Source: Polyangium mundeleinium (GTDB lineage Bacteria > Myxococcota_A > Polyangia > Polyangiales > Polyangiaceae). Taken from it: a stretch of DNA of 64,000 nt. A program made the position numbers and the translations under genes. Positions 27,051-35,029 of the stretch are shown here, in pieces. The stretch is from assembly GCF_028369105.1 (NCBI RefSeq), contig NZ_JAQNDO010000001.1, positions 5,858,501 through 5,922,500 of the forward strand. The letters run 5' to 3'. The stretch's first letter is position 1. Each line of letters starts with the position of its first letter. Below the pieces are notes generated by a model. It was not told where the DNA came from, did no database searches, and was given only the letters and a program-made list of their open reading frames with translations.

Positions 27051-28239
27051 GCGGCTGCGGCAGGGGATTCGCCCCCAGCGCGTCCTCAGGCAACCCCGCC
27101 GCGCGCCTCTCCTCCGGCGCGGACGCCTCGAACCGCGTCCGCGGCAGATGACGCCCGCCGTCGAGCCCTTGCAGCCGCTGCACCAGCCGCTCCCGCACCC
27201 GGCACCGGAGATCAAAGAGCTGCCCCGCGCTCGGCGCCGACACGAGCGCCCGGAGCTGGAGCGTCGTCCCGAGCGCGTCGAACACCACGAGCCCCGCGAC
27301 CTTCCCGTCCCAGTCCGGATCTCCCTCGCAGACCAGCCGCACCTCCTCGCGGAGCACGTCGATCGGCGCCGTGTAGTCCACGTGCAAAAACACCGTCCCG
27401 AGCAGCTCGGGCGACGACCGCGTCCAGTTCTGGAACGGCTTGTCGAGGAGCTGCGCGATCGGCAGCACCAGGCGCCGCTGATCCCAGATCCGCACCACCA
27501 CGAACGTCAGCGTGATCTCCTCGATCGTGCCCCACTCGCCCTCGATCACCACCACGTCGCCGATCCGCACCGGCTGCGCGATCGAGATCTGAAGCCCCGC
27601 GAGGATCGTCGCGATCGACCGCTGCGCGGCGAAGCCCAGCACGACGCCCGCGATGCCCGCGGACGCGAGGAGCGAGACGCCCACCTGCCGCACGAGATCG
27701 AACTGCATCAAGACGAGCGCCGCGGCCAGGATCGCGATGCTCACGCTCCCGATGCGGCGGAGCATGGAGATCCGCGTCCGCGCGGCCCGCACGTGCGCGG
27801 GATCTTGATCCTTCCCCTCGTACCGATCGGCAAGCTCCGTCGTGCCCACGCCGAGCGCCCGATCGGCCGCCCACGCGCACCCGACCACGAGCAGCGGACG
27901 CAGGATCCGCTCGATCCAGGCCTCCGTCTCCGCCGTCGGCTCGAACGCCCCCAGGCTCCCACGCACGAACAGCACCGCCAGGAGGAGCTGGCAGGGGCCC
28001 CGGAACGCCTTGACGATCTGATCGTCCCAGCGCGCGTCCGTGCGCGACGCGATCTGGCCGAGCAGGCGCACCACCGCCGCGCCGAAGATCCAGCCGACCA
28101 CCGGCGCCGCCAGCACCACGAGCGCCTGCCAGGCGAGCAGCCCAAAAGGCGTCTCCCGATGGAGAAGAAACGATGCCCGGCTCGCCACGTCCCCCTCCGC
28201 GGCGAGCGCTCCCATCAGAACGGCGGATCGTTGGTGCAC
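27031..28239 (-). CDS. mechanosensitive ion channel (MscS family)
   Basis: The 402-residue protein has about five hydrophobic segments followed by the MscS pore helix and beta domain: VSLLASAGIAGVVLGFAAQ (Gly/Ala-rich TM3), then RSIATILAGLQISIAQPVRIGD and VEIEGEWG-like VVIEGEWGTIEEITL. This is the classic signature of large-class MscS channels that open on hypo-osmotic stress. The region from about 330 onward is the cytoplasmic alpha/beta domain. The gene converges on pbpC with a 20-base overlap of their 3' ends. Upstream starts other than ATG 28239 are not excluded. Confidence 0.88.
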   Translation of the reverse strand: MHQRSAVLMGALAAEGDVASRASFLLHRETPFGLLAWQALVVLAAPVVGWIFGAAVVRLLGQIASRTDARWDDQIVKAFRGPCQLLLAVLFVRGSLGAFEPTAETEAWIERILRPLLVVGCAWAADRALGVGTTELADRYEGKDQDPAHVRAARTRISMLRRIGSVSIAILAAALVLMQFDLVRQVGVSLLASAGIAGVVLGFAAQRSIATILAGLQISIAQPVRIGDVVVIEGEWGTIEEITLTFVVVRIWDQRRLVLPIAQLLDKPFQNWTRSSPELLGTVFLHVDYTAPIDVLREEVRLVCEGDPDWDGKVAGLVVFDALGTTLQLRALVSAPSAGQLFDLRCRVRERLVQRLQGLDGGRHLPRTRFEASAPEERRAAGLPEDALGANPLPQPLTAPKT

Positions 28240-28285
28240 AAATGAGATGTGCCTCAGACGATCGGCATCGCAAGGACTTTTGCGG

Positions 28286-30322
28286 TCAGGTCAGGACGAA
28301 GTTGTTCAGGGTCGCCACGATGACGCCGATGATGCTCTCGCCTGCGATGATGCCCGAGGCGATCGGCACGATCATCTCCTCGCCCTTCTTGCTCATCTTG
28401 CCGGCGAGGAAGGCCAGCACCGCGCCGAGGAACATCGCGAGCGGGTAGTAGAACGGCAGGATGAACCCGAGCCCGATGCCCGTGGCCGAGGGCAGGTATT
28501 TTTTGTATTTCGGCAAGAGCTTCTCCATCGCCACCAGCACCGTGCCCACCACGAGGCCCACCGCGATGCACGTCCGCGCCATCGGGTGCAGGTTGCCGAT
28601 GCCCGCCTTGAACACCTCGGCCACGGCCTTCCACTGCTGCGCCGCGGGCGCCGGGAACGCGGGGTTTTCGCCCGTCAGCACGCCGGCATTCGGCACCAGC
28701 ATGTAGAAGCCGACGACACTGGCGATCGTCCCCGGCAGGATCCCCAGCATCTGCGCGACGAACTGCCGCCGCGGGTTCGCGCCGAGCAGATACCCCGACT
28801 TCAGATCGTTCAGGAGATCCGCGCTCGCGCTCGCCGAGCCCGCCGTGATGCCCGCGGTCATCAGGTTCGCCGTCGCGCTCTGCGGGATCAGCACGCCGTA
28901 GATGAGCTGCATGATCTTGCCCATCGCGCCCGTCGGCGTGATGTCGGTCTCGCCCGTCGCGCGGCACGCCACGAGCGAGAGCACGAACGTGAGCCCCACG
29001 GCGAGCAGGCCCAGATGCACCGGCACGCCGAAGAACTGCCAGGCGATCCCCACGACGCTGACGGTCGCGATCGACCCGCCGATCACGAACCAGCGCATCG
29101 GCACCTCGACCCCGGCCCGCGCTGCCCCCGCGTCCCCGCCTGCGGCCTTCCCGAAGCTCTTGAAGGCCCGGACGATCGTCCTCCATTGCAGCACGAACGA
29201 GAGCAGGCCCGACGCCACCAGCATCGGCGCGCCGATCCAGAGCCCGATGTCCTTCCACGCCGTCTGCGGCTTCAGCGCGGCCGTCACCACCTGACCGAGC
29301 TGGTTCGTCCACTGCGCTTCGAGCGCGATCGGCGTCACGAAGAACGCGAGCACGAGCGCGCCCACCATCATCGAGATCGTCGCGCGGAGCCCCACGATGG
29401 CGCCCGCGGCGATGAGCGCCGCGCCGTGATCCAGCTTGATGTTGAACGCGGAGAGCGGGTACGCCTTGCCCGCCGCCGTGACCTTGGGCAGCCAGTCGAA
29501 GATCGCCGACGCGCCCGGCACGAGCGCCGCGCGCGTCACCACGCCCGCCGCGTCCACCGACTTGACGATGTTCAGGTCCTTGAGGAGCGGGATGAGCCCG
29601 GCCACCGCGGCCGACGCCATCAGCGCGCGGCCTTTTTCGAGCGCGGCCGTGCCCTGGCTGTAGAGGCTCTGCAGCGTCACGGCCGCGGCCGTGCCCGAGG
29701 GGAAGCGCAGGCGCTCCTGGTTGATCATGTTGCGCTTCATCGGGATGGCGAGCACCGTCCCGAGCAGCGCGAGCGACACCGTCCAAGCGGCGAGGACGGG
29801 CCAGGGGATGTGGGTCCCCTTGGGGTTGTCCGTCGAGACGGTCAGCATCAACATCGCCGGGATCGCCGAGACCATGGTGCCGCCGGTCGAGTACCCCGCG
29901 GAGGACGCGGTCGACGCCATGCAGTTGTTCTCGAGGATCGTCATCGGCGTCTTCACGATCCCGGCGCGCAGGAAGGCGCCCCAGATCGAGAACGAGAGGA
30001 TGCACGCCGTGATGGCGACGCCGAGGTGCCAGCCCGTCTTCAGGCCGACGTAGAGGTTCGTGAACGCGAGCAAGAACCCGAGGGCCGCGCCCATGCCGAT
30101 GGCGCGAGGCGTGAGCTGCGCGGTCCCGTCGCCCCGGTAGGCCTTGGCGTACCAGCTGTCCTCATCCATCTCGCCGACCGTCTCCGGCGCGATGTCGAGG
30201 GGCTTTCCCCGCTCGACCTCCGCGTCCGTCGTCGGCGCCTGCTGGAAGAGCGGGCCTCCGTTCACGACTGCGACCGTTCGCGCCTCTCCTGCGGGCGTCT
30301 CGATCTCGCTCATCTCCGCCAC
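28286..30322 (-). CDS. OPT family oligopeptide transporter
   Basis: The 678-residue polytopic protein shows typical OPT features: an N-terminal TPRAIGMGAALGFLLAFTNL, the conserved NLYVGLKTGWHLG, ENNCMASTASSAGYSTGG, and the strongly conserved RLRFPSGTAAAVTL. About 14 hydrophobic segments can be counted. The family moves small peptides or metal chelates by proton symport across the inner membrane; the substrate here is unknown. The start is GTG at 30322, or ATG at 30313 (MSEIETPAG). A palindromic repeat lies in the gap upstream. Confidence 0.9.
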   Translation of the reverse strand: MAEMSEIETPAGEARTVAVVNGGPLFQQAPTTDAEVERGKPLDIAPETVGEMDEDSWYAKAYRGDGTAQLTPRAIGMGAALGFLLAFTNLYVGLKTGWHLGVAITACILSFSIWGAFLRAGIVKTPMTILENNCMASTASSAGYSTGGTMVSAIPAMLMLTVSTDNPKGTHIPWPVLAAWTVSLALLGTVLAIPMKRNMINQERLRFPSGTAAAVTLQSLYSQGTAALEKGRALMASAAVAGLIPLLKDLNIVKSVDAAGVVTRAALVPGASAIFDWLPKVTAAGKAYPLSAFNIKLDHGAALIAAGAIVGLRATISMMVGALVLAFFVTPIALEAQWTNQLGQVVTAALKPQTAWKDIGLWIGAPMLVASGLLSFVLQWRTIVRAFKSFGKAAGGDAGAARAGVEVPMRWFVIGGSIATVSVVGIAWQFFGVPVHLGLLAVGLTFVLSLVACRATGETDITPTGAMGKIMQLIYGVLIPQSATANLMTAGITAGSASASADLLNDLKSGYLLGANPRRQFVAQMLGILPGTIASVVGFYMLVPNAGVLTGENPAFPAPAAQQWKAVAEVFKAGIGNLHPMARTCIAVGLVVGTVLVAMEKLLPKYKKYLPSATGIGLGFILPFYYPLAMFLGAVLAFLAGKMSKKGEEMIVPIASGIIAGESIIGVIVATLNNFVLT

Positions 30323-30360
30323 ATAGCATGGAGGCGGGGTGAACCGTCGTGTCTCTCATC

Positions 30361-30405
30361 GCTTGGGGGCGTAGCTCCGCGAGCGGAGCTACGCCCCCAA
30401 ACCCC
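30361..30405. repeat. REP-like palindrome, copy 3
   Basis: GGGGGCGTAGCTCCGC - GAGCGGAGCTACGCCCCC is flanked by GCTT on one side and AAACCCC on the other. It is the most symmetrical of the three copies. It lies in the 95-base gap between the stop of the FemAB-like gene and the start of the OPT gene (both minus strand). Confidence 0.85.
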
Positions 30406-30417
30406 CTCGGGCCTGCC

Positions 30418-31551
30418 CTAGCGGAACGCGATTTCTGGATTTGACGCCTCGCGCGCGAGCGCCTGCCGCTCCCGGGCGAGGTAATCCCGGATCGCCGCGT
30501 CGAGCCTGGGATCGGCGACGTGATGCAGGCTCCTCGTGATCGTGGGTTCGAAGCCCCGGGTCATCTTGTGTTCTCCGCCGGCGCCGGGCTCGAACCGCCC
30601 GATCTTCCGCAGAATGCACTGCTCGATCGAGTGATAAAAGCAGACGTTGAAATGGAGGAAAGGCCGCTCCTCGGAGGCGCCCCAGTACCTGCCGTACAGC
30701 GCGTCTTTCCCGGCAAAATTGAAAGCCCCGGCGATGGGCCGTTTCCCTTCCCGGGCGAGCACGACCTCCACGCCGTCGCCGAGCCGCGGCACGATCTCCT
30801 CGAAAAACGCGCGGTTCAGGTACCTTCGCCCCCAGGAAAACTTGTCCACGGTGGCCGTGTAATACCCATACATGGCGTCCACGAGATCCGGCGTGATCTC
30901 CCGGCCGCGCAAGGTGACGAGCTCGATCCCCTGCTCGGCCACCTCGCGCCGCTCGCGCTTCCATTGGTTGCGACGTTTCGAGGAAAACCGCGCGAGGAAA
31001 TCGTCGTACGTCGTGTACCCGGGGTTCTTCCAATGAAACTGGAGTCCATACCGCTCGGCGAGCCCGAAGCTCGCGAGGTCGGCCGCCTGATTGGCGGGCG
31101 GGAAGAGGACGTGCGCGCTCGAGATCTCGAGCCGCGTGACGAGCTGGCGGAGGCCCTCGGCCATGGCCGCGGCGACCTTCGAGGCATCCGCGCCCTCGGC
31201 CACGAGGAGCCGCGGCGCCGTCGCAGGCGTGAACGGGACAGCAACGACGAGCTTGGGGAAGTACTCGATCCCCGCACGATGCGCAGCGCTGGCCCAGGCA
31301 TGATCGAAGACGAACTCGCCCTCGCTGTTGCCCTTGAGGAACGCGGGCGCAGCCGCGATCAGGCGTTCGGCCTCGTCGTGGAGCGTGAGATAGTGGGGGA
31401 GCCAGCCGCTCCTGGGCTCGACGCAGCCCGTCCGTTCGAGGACGTCGAAGAACGCCCAGGTCAGGAACGGAGCCTCGGAGACGCCTCCGAGGGCGTTCCA
31501 GGCCTCCTCGGGGATGTCGCGGATCGTGGCGTGGACGCGGAGTTCGAACAC
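30418..31551 (-). CDS. GNAT/FemAB-like acyltransferase (PF04339-type 'peptidoglycan biosynthesis/recognition')
   Basis: The 377-residue soluble protein has the family hallmarks: an opening segment EEAWNALGGVSEAPFLTWAF, the central FLARFSSKRRNQWKRERREV, and the C-terminal GRYWGASEERPFLHFNVCFY followed by a Gly/Glu-rich turn (EPGAGGEHKMTRGFEP). These match the double-GNAT PF04339 family, whose reaction is not established; FemAB relatives add amino acids to peptidoglycan or other acceptors. It may be cotranscribed with the OPT gene, although a repeat lies between them. No signal or membrane helix is present. Confidence 0.85.
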   Translation of the reverse strand: MFELRVHATIRDIPEEAWNALGGVSEAPFLTWAFFDVLERTGCVEPRSGWLPHYLTLHDEAERLIAAAPAFLKGNSEGEFVFDHAWASAAHRAGIEYFPKLVVAVPFTPATAPRLLVAEGADASKVAAAMAEGLRQLVTRLEISSAHVLFPPANQAADLASFGLAERYGLQFHWKNPGYTTYDDFLARFSSKRRNQWKRERREVAEQGIELVTLRGREITPDLVDAMYGYYTATVDKFSWGRRYLNRAFFEEIVPRLGDGVEVVLAREGKRPIAGAFNFAGKDALYGRYWGASEERPFLHFNVCFYHSIEQCILRKIGRFEPGAGGEHKMTRGFEPTITRSLHHVADPRLDAAIRDYLARERQALAREASNPEIAFR

Positions 31552-31627
31552 TCGGCGGTATCCTCGGCGGGAGACGGGGGGTTGGCAAGGGGCATGGCCG
31601 TTGCGTACGGCCGTTCACCCGGGCAAG

Positions 31628-32224
31628 ATGACCCGCATGGGCGACCCCGCGCGGAGCTTGAAGCCTGTCACCCTCGAGGATCTGCTCGCTCTCGCAGGGG
31701 ATGAACGCGGCTACGAGGTCATCGGCGGCGAGCTCGTCCAGCGGGCGATGACGAGCGGCGCGCACGCCCGGAGCGTCAACCGCCTGGGCGGCCGCATCGG
31801 GGACCCATTCGACCGACCGCCCGGTCGTCGCGGCCCCGGCGGCTGGTGGATCCTGACCGACCCGACCGTCGAATTTTCCTCCAGCGAGATCTATCGGCCA
31901 GACATCGCCGGATGGCGCCGCGACCGCGTCTCCCATGCCCCCACGGAGTTCCCGGTACGGATTCGCCCTGATTGGGTCTGCGAGGTCCTGTCGCCGACGA
32001 ATCGCAAGAACGACACGATCTACAAGCGCCGGACGTACCACCGTCACGAGGTCCCGCATTATTGGATCCTCGACCCGATGGAGGAGACCCTCACCGTCCT
32101 GCGCTGGACCTCGGTCGGGTATGCGATCGTCACCGACGCCACGCGCGGCCAGCGCCTCCGCGCCGAGCCCTTCGAGGCCGTCGAGATAGACCTCGACGAG
32201 CTCTTCGGCGACGTGGCGGAGTAA
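31628..32224 (+). CDS. Uma2 family protein (PD-(D/E)XK endonuclease-like fold, DUF820)
   Basis: The 198-residue protein shows the Uma2 layout: GYEVIGGELVQRAMTSGAH near the start, a central TDPTVEFSSSEIYRPDIAGW with the Asp of the nuclease-like core, and VRIRPDWVCEVLSPTNRKND (E-x-x-S/T-x-x-N), then YKRRTYHRHEVPHYWILDP. These correspond to the PD-(D/E)xK scaffold. Myxobacteria and cyanobacteria carry many copies; the biological role is unknown and several may derive from mobile elements. The ATG at 31628 gives the normal length. The gene converges on the beta-lactamase gene with a 58-base gap. Confidence 0.85.
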   Translation: MTRMGDPARSLKPVTLEDLLALAGDERGYEVIGGELVQRAMTSGAHARSVNRLGGRIGDPFDRPPGRRGPGGWWILTDPTVEFSSSEIYRPDIAGWRRDRVSHAPTEFPVRIRPDWVCEVLSPTNRKNDTIYKRRTYHRHEVPHYWILDPMEETLTVLRWTSVGYAIVTDATRGQRLRAEPFEAVEIDLDELFGDVAE

Positions 32225-32282
32225 GCCTGGGTCTCATGTTGGGGGGCATTTCGCTGGCGTCGAGCGCTACGCCCGGGTGGAT

Positions 32283-33206
32283 TCAGATCTCCTGCGCGAT
32301 CAGCCTGCCGACGGCCTCGTGTGCCGCTTTCAGGCGGGCGAGCCCCGCTTCTCCGTCGCTCATGTACGCGGCGATGAGGATGGGGGCGCGGCCTGGCGGC
32401 CAGGTGATGGCAACGTTGTTGACGGCGCAGCGCAGGCCGGTGCCCGTCTTGTCGCCGGTGGTCCAATCCCGGGGCAGGCCGGCGCGGAGGCGGTCCTTGC
32501 CCGTCTCGCACGCGCGCAGCCAGCCCAGCAAACGCTCGCGGCTCGGGGGCGCGAGGGCGTCCGCGCAGAGGACCTGACGCATCAGGCCCACCATTGCACG
32601 TGGTGAGGTGGTGTCGCGGGGGTCGCCGGGATCGTTGTTGTTGAGGGTGATCTCGTCGCGGTCGAGGCGCGTCACGGAGTCGCCCTGCTGACGGACGAAC
32701 TGCGTGAAGCCTGCGGGACCGTCCACCTTCGCGAGCAGCAGGTTGGCCGCCGTGTTGTCGCTGACCGTGACGGCGGCTTGCGCGAGGGCATCGACGGTCA
32801 TGGATCCCTCGGCGACATGCGCGCGTGTGATGGGAGCGTGCTCGAGCAAATCGGTCGAGCCATAGGGCACGCGCTCGTCGAGCGACAGGTGCCCGCGATC
32901 GACGCGCGCGAGGACGGCCGCGGCGAGCGCCCATTTGAACGTGGAGCACATCGCGAAGCGCTCGTCCGGTCGGCGAGCGAGCTGCCGCCCGGTGCCGGTG
33001 TCGAGGGCGAAGACGCCGACGCGCCCGCCGACGCTCGCCTCGATCTCGGCGAGGGCGCGATCCGCACGGCTTGGGGTGTCCGGCGGGACGGCGTTGCGTG
33101 ACGGGGCGCACGCGGTCGCCAGCGTGGCGACGGTGCCGAGCAAAACTTGTCTTCGTGTCCAGCGCGAAGTCACGGTCGCATCGAACGCTCGCGCGTGTGC
33201 GGACAT
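32283..33206 (-). CDS. class A beta-lactamase with Tat-like/lipoprotein signal
   Basis: The 307-residue serine beta-lactamase has every class A landmark. The nucleophile is in CSTFKWALA (Ser70 and Lys73, Ambler numbering), followed by the SDN loop (VSDNTAANLLL), the omega loop DRDEITLNN (Glu166 and Asn170), and the KTG triad in GDKTGTGLRC. A twin-arginine-like start (SRWTRRQVLLGTVATLATAC) ends in a lipobox-like Cys. Cys at Ambler position 69 is shared with KPC/NMC-type enzymes, but the Cys after KTG is displaced from position 238. It hydrolyses beta-lactams in the periplasm. No ampR-type regulator is adjacent. The start at 33206 gives a full signal sequence; the frame runs further upstream through repeats. 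Confidence 0.9.
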   Translation of the reverse strand: MSAHARAFDATVTSRWTRRQVLLGTVATLATACAPSRNAVPPDTPSRADRALAEIEASVGGRVGVFALDTGTGRQLARRPDERFAMCSTFKWALAAAVLARVDRGHLSLDERVPYGSTDLLEHAPITRAHVAEGSMTVDALAQAAVTVSDNTAANLLLAKVDGPAGFTQFVRQQGDSVTRLDRDEITLNNNDPGDPRDTTSPRAMVGLMRQVLCADALAPPSRERLLGWLRACETGKDRLRAGLPRDWTTGDKTGTGLRCAVNNVAITWPPGRAPILIAAYMSDGEAGLARLKAAHEAVGRLIAQEI

Positions 33207-33267
33207 TCCAGAAGGGCTCTGCGTCGAAACAGAAGCCCCCTGCGCGTCAGAAGATCCGCGCGCAACG

Positions 33268-33360
33268 CTTGCAAGGCGCGATGCGCGCGTGCAAGCGCTG
33301 CTTGCAACGCTTGCAAGGCGCGATGCGCGCGTGCAAGCGCTGCTTGCAACGCTTGCAAGC
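33268..33360. repeat. 42-base tandem repeat, two full units plus partial third
   Basis: Units begin at 33268 and 33310 (CTTGCAAGGCGCGATGCGCG, then CGTGCAAGCGCTGCTTGCAA, CG) and are identical; a third unit begins at 33352 and diverges after 9 bases. Each unit is itself made of TGCAAG/CTTGCA half-sites, and the same half-sites recur singly up to about 33450. The dyad TTGCAA-CG-CTTGCA could form a short hairpin or bind a protein. Confidence 0.85.
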
Positions 33361-33499
33361 GGCATTCGGTGCGCACGGAAAGGCGGTTGCAACGCTTGCA
33401 AGCGGCGTTTGGAGGGGGACGAGAGGCGTTTGCAACGCTTGCAGACGGGGCTCGGCGTGGTGCGAGGGCGGCTTGCAAGGGCTGCACGCGGCATCCGGG

Positions 33500-33551
33500 G
33501 TGTCACCAATGGCGTTTGCACGCGTTGCGCGCGGCGATGGGTCGTTCGGAT
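33500..33551 (+). repeat. imperfect direct repeat, upstream copy, bracketing the Rel-like gene
   Basis: The core ATGGCGTTTGCA, one variable base, GCGTTGCGCGCGGCGATGGG, TCG (33509-33544) recurs at 35029-35064 with a single difference in 36 bases. Weaker similarity reaches GGGG-GTCAC upstream and CGGATCC downstream. The two copies are in the same orientation and 1520 bases apart. Confidence 0.85.
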
Positions 33552-33750
33552 CCGCTGTGGAACGGCGCTGGAGCGAGGCGCGGCCCGCGTCGGGGCGAGA
33601 TGGCCGTCGGGAGTTCGGGGATGGCGTCGACGGGAGGTGAGGTGGTGGTCGGGACCATGGGCCTCGGGTAGGGGGAGGCCGAGGGCATGATCGGGATCAT
33701 CGGCTTGGGGAAGCGGGGAGGGCGAAGCGGTGGTCGGGCTTGCCCAAGGA

Positions 33751-33779
33751 TTGTCAGAACGTACAGAGGTGGTTAGCCT
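33751..33779 (+). promoter_or_regulatory. candidate promoter for the Rel-like gene
   Basis: TTGTCA (33751-33756) and TAGCCT (33774-33779) are spaced by 17 bases, matching the -35 well and the -10 only partly. The start codon follows 42 bases later with GAGGA at 33813-33817. Confidence 0.35.
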
Positions 33780-33821
33780 GCGGTCGACCTCTCAGCTCCA
33801 AGCTCCGATGATGAGGATTGC

Positions 33822-34874
33822 ATGCGTCTCACGCTCACCGAGGACGAGTTCAAAGCCAACAACCGCATCGACGATGCCACCTGGAAGGCGGCTGATATCG
33901 AATGGTCCGCTCTCCTGGCGATCGGGAACGATGCTGCCGCTCGATCAGGGGAGCTGTCGGACAATGCGGCGTTCTACGCTCGTGCGCTCCAGCGGTGCCC
34001 GGATGTCCACTCCGTTCGCTGGCGCGTAAAGGATCCCGAGCATCTGATGGAGAAGATCGTACGGAAGCGCGCAGCAAAGAGCGAAAAATATCTGAACATA
34101 GACACGACCAACTACACGCAGATCGTAACGGACCTGATCGGGCTCCGAGCGTTGCACTTGTTCAAGTCACAATGGTCAAGCATTCACGAGTATGTGAAGG
34201 ACACCTGGAACCAGGCGGAGGACCCGGTTGCGTACACTCGGGAGGGTGATTCTCCGGAGTTCGTTGACACATACAAGACCCAAGGGTGCCGGGTTGAGAA
34301 CCACAAGCAGGGATATCGGTCGGTACACTACATTATCAAGACGATGCCGCTGAAGGAGGCGATAACCGCGGAGATCCAGGTGCGCACGATCTTCGAGGAG
34401 GGGTGGAGCGAGATCGATCACCGAGTTCGGTATCCAAACTTCTCAAACAGCGGGCTGGTCTTGGCTTATCTGGCGACATTCAACAGGCTGGCCGGGAGCG
34501 CGGACGAAATGGGGGAGTTCGTAAGAGCGCTAGCGGCTGGCGTGCAAATGTATGAGAATTCGTTGGCCGCCGAAAAACAGCATGCACAGCGGCACCTTGC
34601 TCGCATCAACGAACTTGTCCAGTCGCTGGAAGCAGAGAAGGAGAAGGGGGCCGCTCTCGATCAAAAGATTTCCGAGTTAAGGACGGAGGTGACTGCACTG
34701 CAATCTGCCGAACAGGCATTGTCGTCGAGAAAAACGCAGGTCGTTTCCAGTAAAAATTCGGATTCTGGTGGAGAATATTCTATTTTTAATCAAATCATGA
34801 AGGACGCTGCGTGGACTCCAAACGAAGGCCCCATCACTTTGATGCTCAAGAATGTTAAGAAGGTACGGGAGTAA
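33822..34874 (+). CDS. RelA/SpoT nucleotide-synthetase domain protein with C-terminal coiled coil
   Basis: The 350-residue protein has a RelA/SpoT synthetase core: Lys70-Asp71 followed by HLMEKIVRKRA, the metal-binding type Asp104 in TDLIGLRALHLF, GYRSVHYII (His169), and Glu184 in EIQVRTIFEEGWSEIDHRVR. It lacks HD hydrolase, TGS and ACT domains, so it is a small-alarmone-synthetase-like or toxSAS-like enzyme using ATP to pyrophosphorylate (p)ppGpp precursors, tRNA or another acceptor. Residues about 245-300 form a Glu/Lys/Gln-rich coiled coil. Codon use is clearly more AT-rich than in the neighbours, and direct repeats flank the gene, both pointing to horizontal gain. No antitoxin-like small gene is adjacent. 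Confidence 0.8.
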   Translation: MRLTLTEDEFKANNRIDDATWKAADIEWSALLAIGNDAAARSGELSDNAAFYARALQRCPDVHSVRWRVKDPEHLMEKIVRKRAAKSEKYLNIDTTNYTQIVTDLIGLRALHLFKSQWSSIHEYVKDTWNQAEDPVAYTREGDSPEFVDTYKTQGCRVENHKQGYRSVHYIIKTMPLKEAITAEIQVRTIFEEGWSEIDHRVRYPNFSNSGLVLAYLATFNRLAGSADEMGEFVRALAAGVQMYENSLAAEKQHAQRHLARINELVQSLEAEKEKGAALDQKISELRTEVTALQSAEQALSSRKTQVVSSKNSDSGGEYSIFNQIMKDAAWTPNEGPITLMLKNVKKVRE

Positions 34875-34879
34875 ATAAC

Positions 34880-35029
34880 ATCACCATCATCAGCAGCGGA
34901 TGGACCGGCGTCCACGCGGCCTATTGGATTGCGCTGACCGAACCCGGCGCGCGTATCCTCCTCCTCGAAGCCTCCGATCGCCTCGGCGGCCGCGCCCGGT
35001 CCGTCGAGGTCTCGCCGGGGCGTCACTGA
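34880..35029 (+). pseudogene. N-terminal remnant of an FAD/NAD-dependent amine oxidase-type oxidoreductase
   Basis: The frame reads ITIISSGWTGVHAAYWIAL, then ARILLLEASDRLGGRARSVE before a stop. It is the start of a Rossmann FAD-binding domain of the protoporphyrinogen oxidase/amine oxidase type, with the glycine loop altered (SSGWTG rather than GAGxAG) and a normal LLEAxxRxGGR. Only about 50 residues remain of a family normally over 400. No start codon is clear: the fragment begins 6 bases after the Rel-like stop. The stop lies in the downstream direct repeat, so the repeat probably cut the gene. Confidence 0.7.

Larger units (their letters stand above)
33207..33821. other. gene-free, repeat-rich stretch upstream of the beta-lactamase and Rel-like genes
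   Basis: This 615-base gap between two divergent genes contains a 42-base tandem repeat, several dispersed copies of TTGCAACGCTTGCA-like sequence, one end of a 1.5-kb direct-repeat pair (33500-33551), then a purine-rich G-run stretch (33590-33730), and a candidate promoter. Open frames across it are by-products of the repeats and show no domain or family resemblance. Confidence 0.7.

Noticed and set aside
33071-33640. Plus-strand frames across the TTGCAACGCTTGCA repeats giving CKRCLQRLQ-type peptide repeats
   Set aside because: They arise because the 42-base repeat is a multiple of three. They overlap the beta-lactamase N-terminal coding region on the other strand and have no start site.
33503-33700. 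Small minus-strand frame (MIPIMPSASPYPRP) between the repeats
   Set aside because: It runs into the repeat, is Pro/Ser-rich by virtue of GC-skewed G-runs, and has no ribosome binding site.
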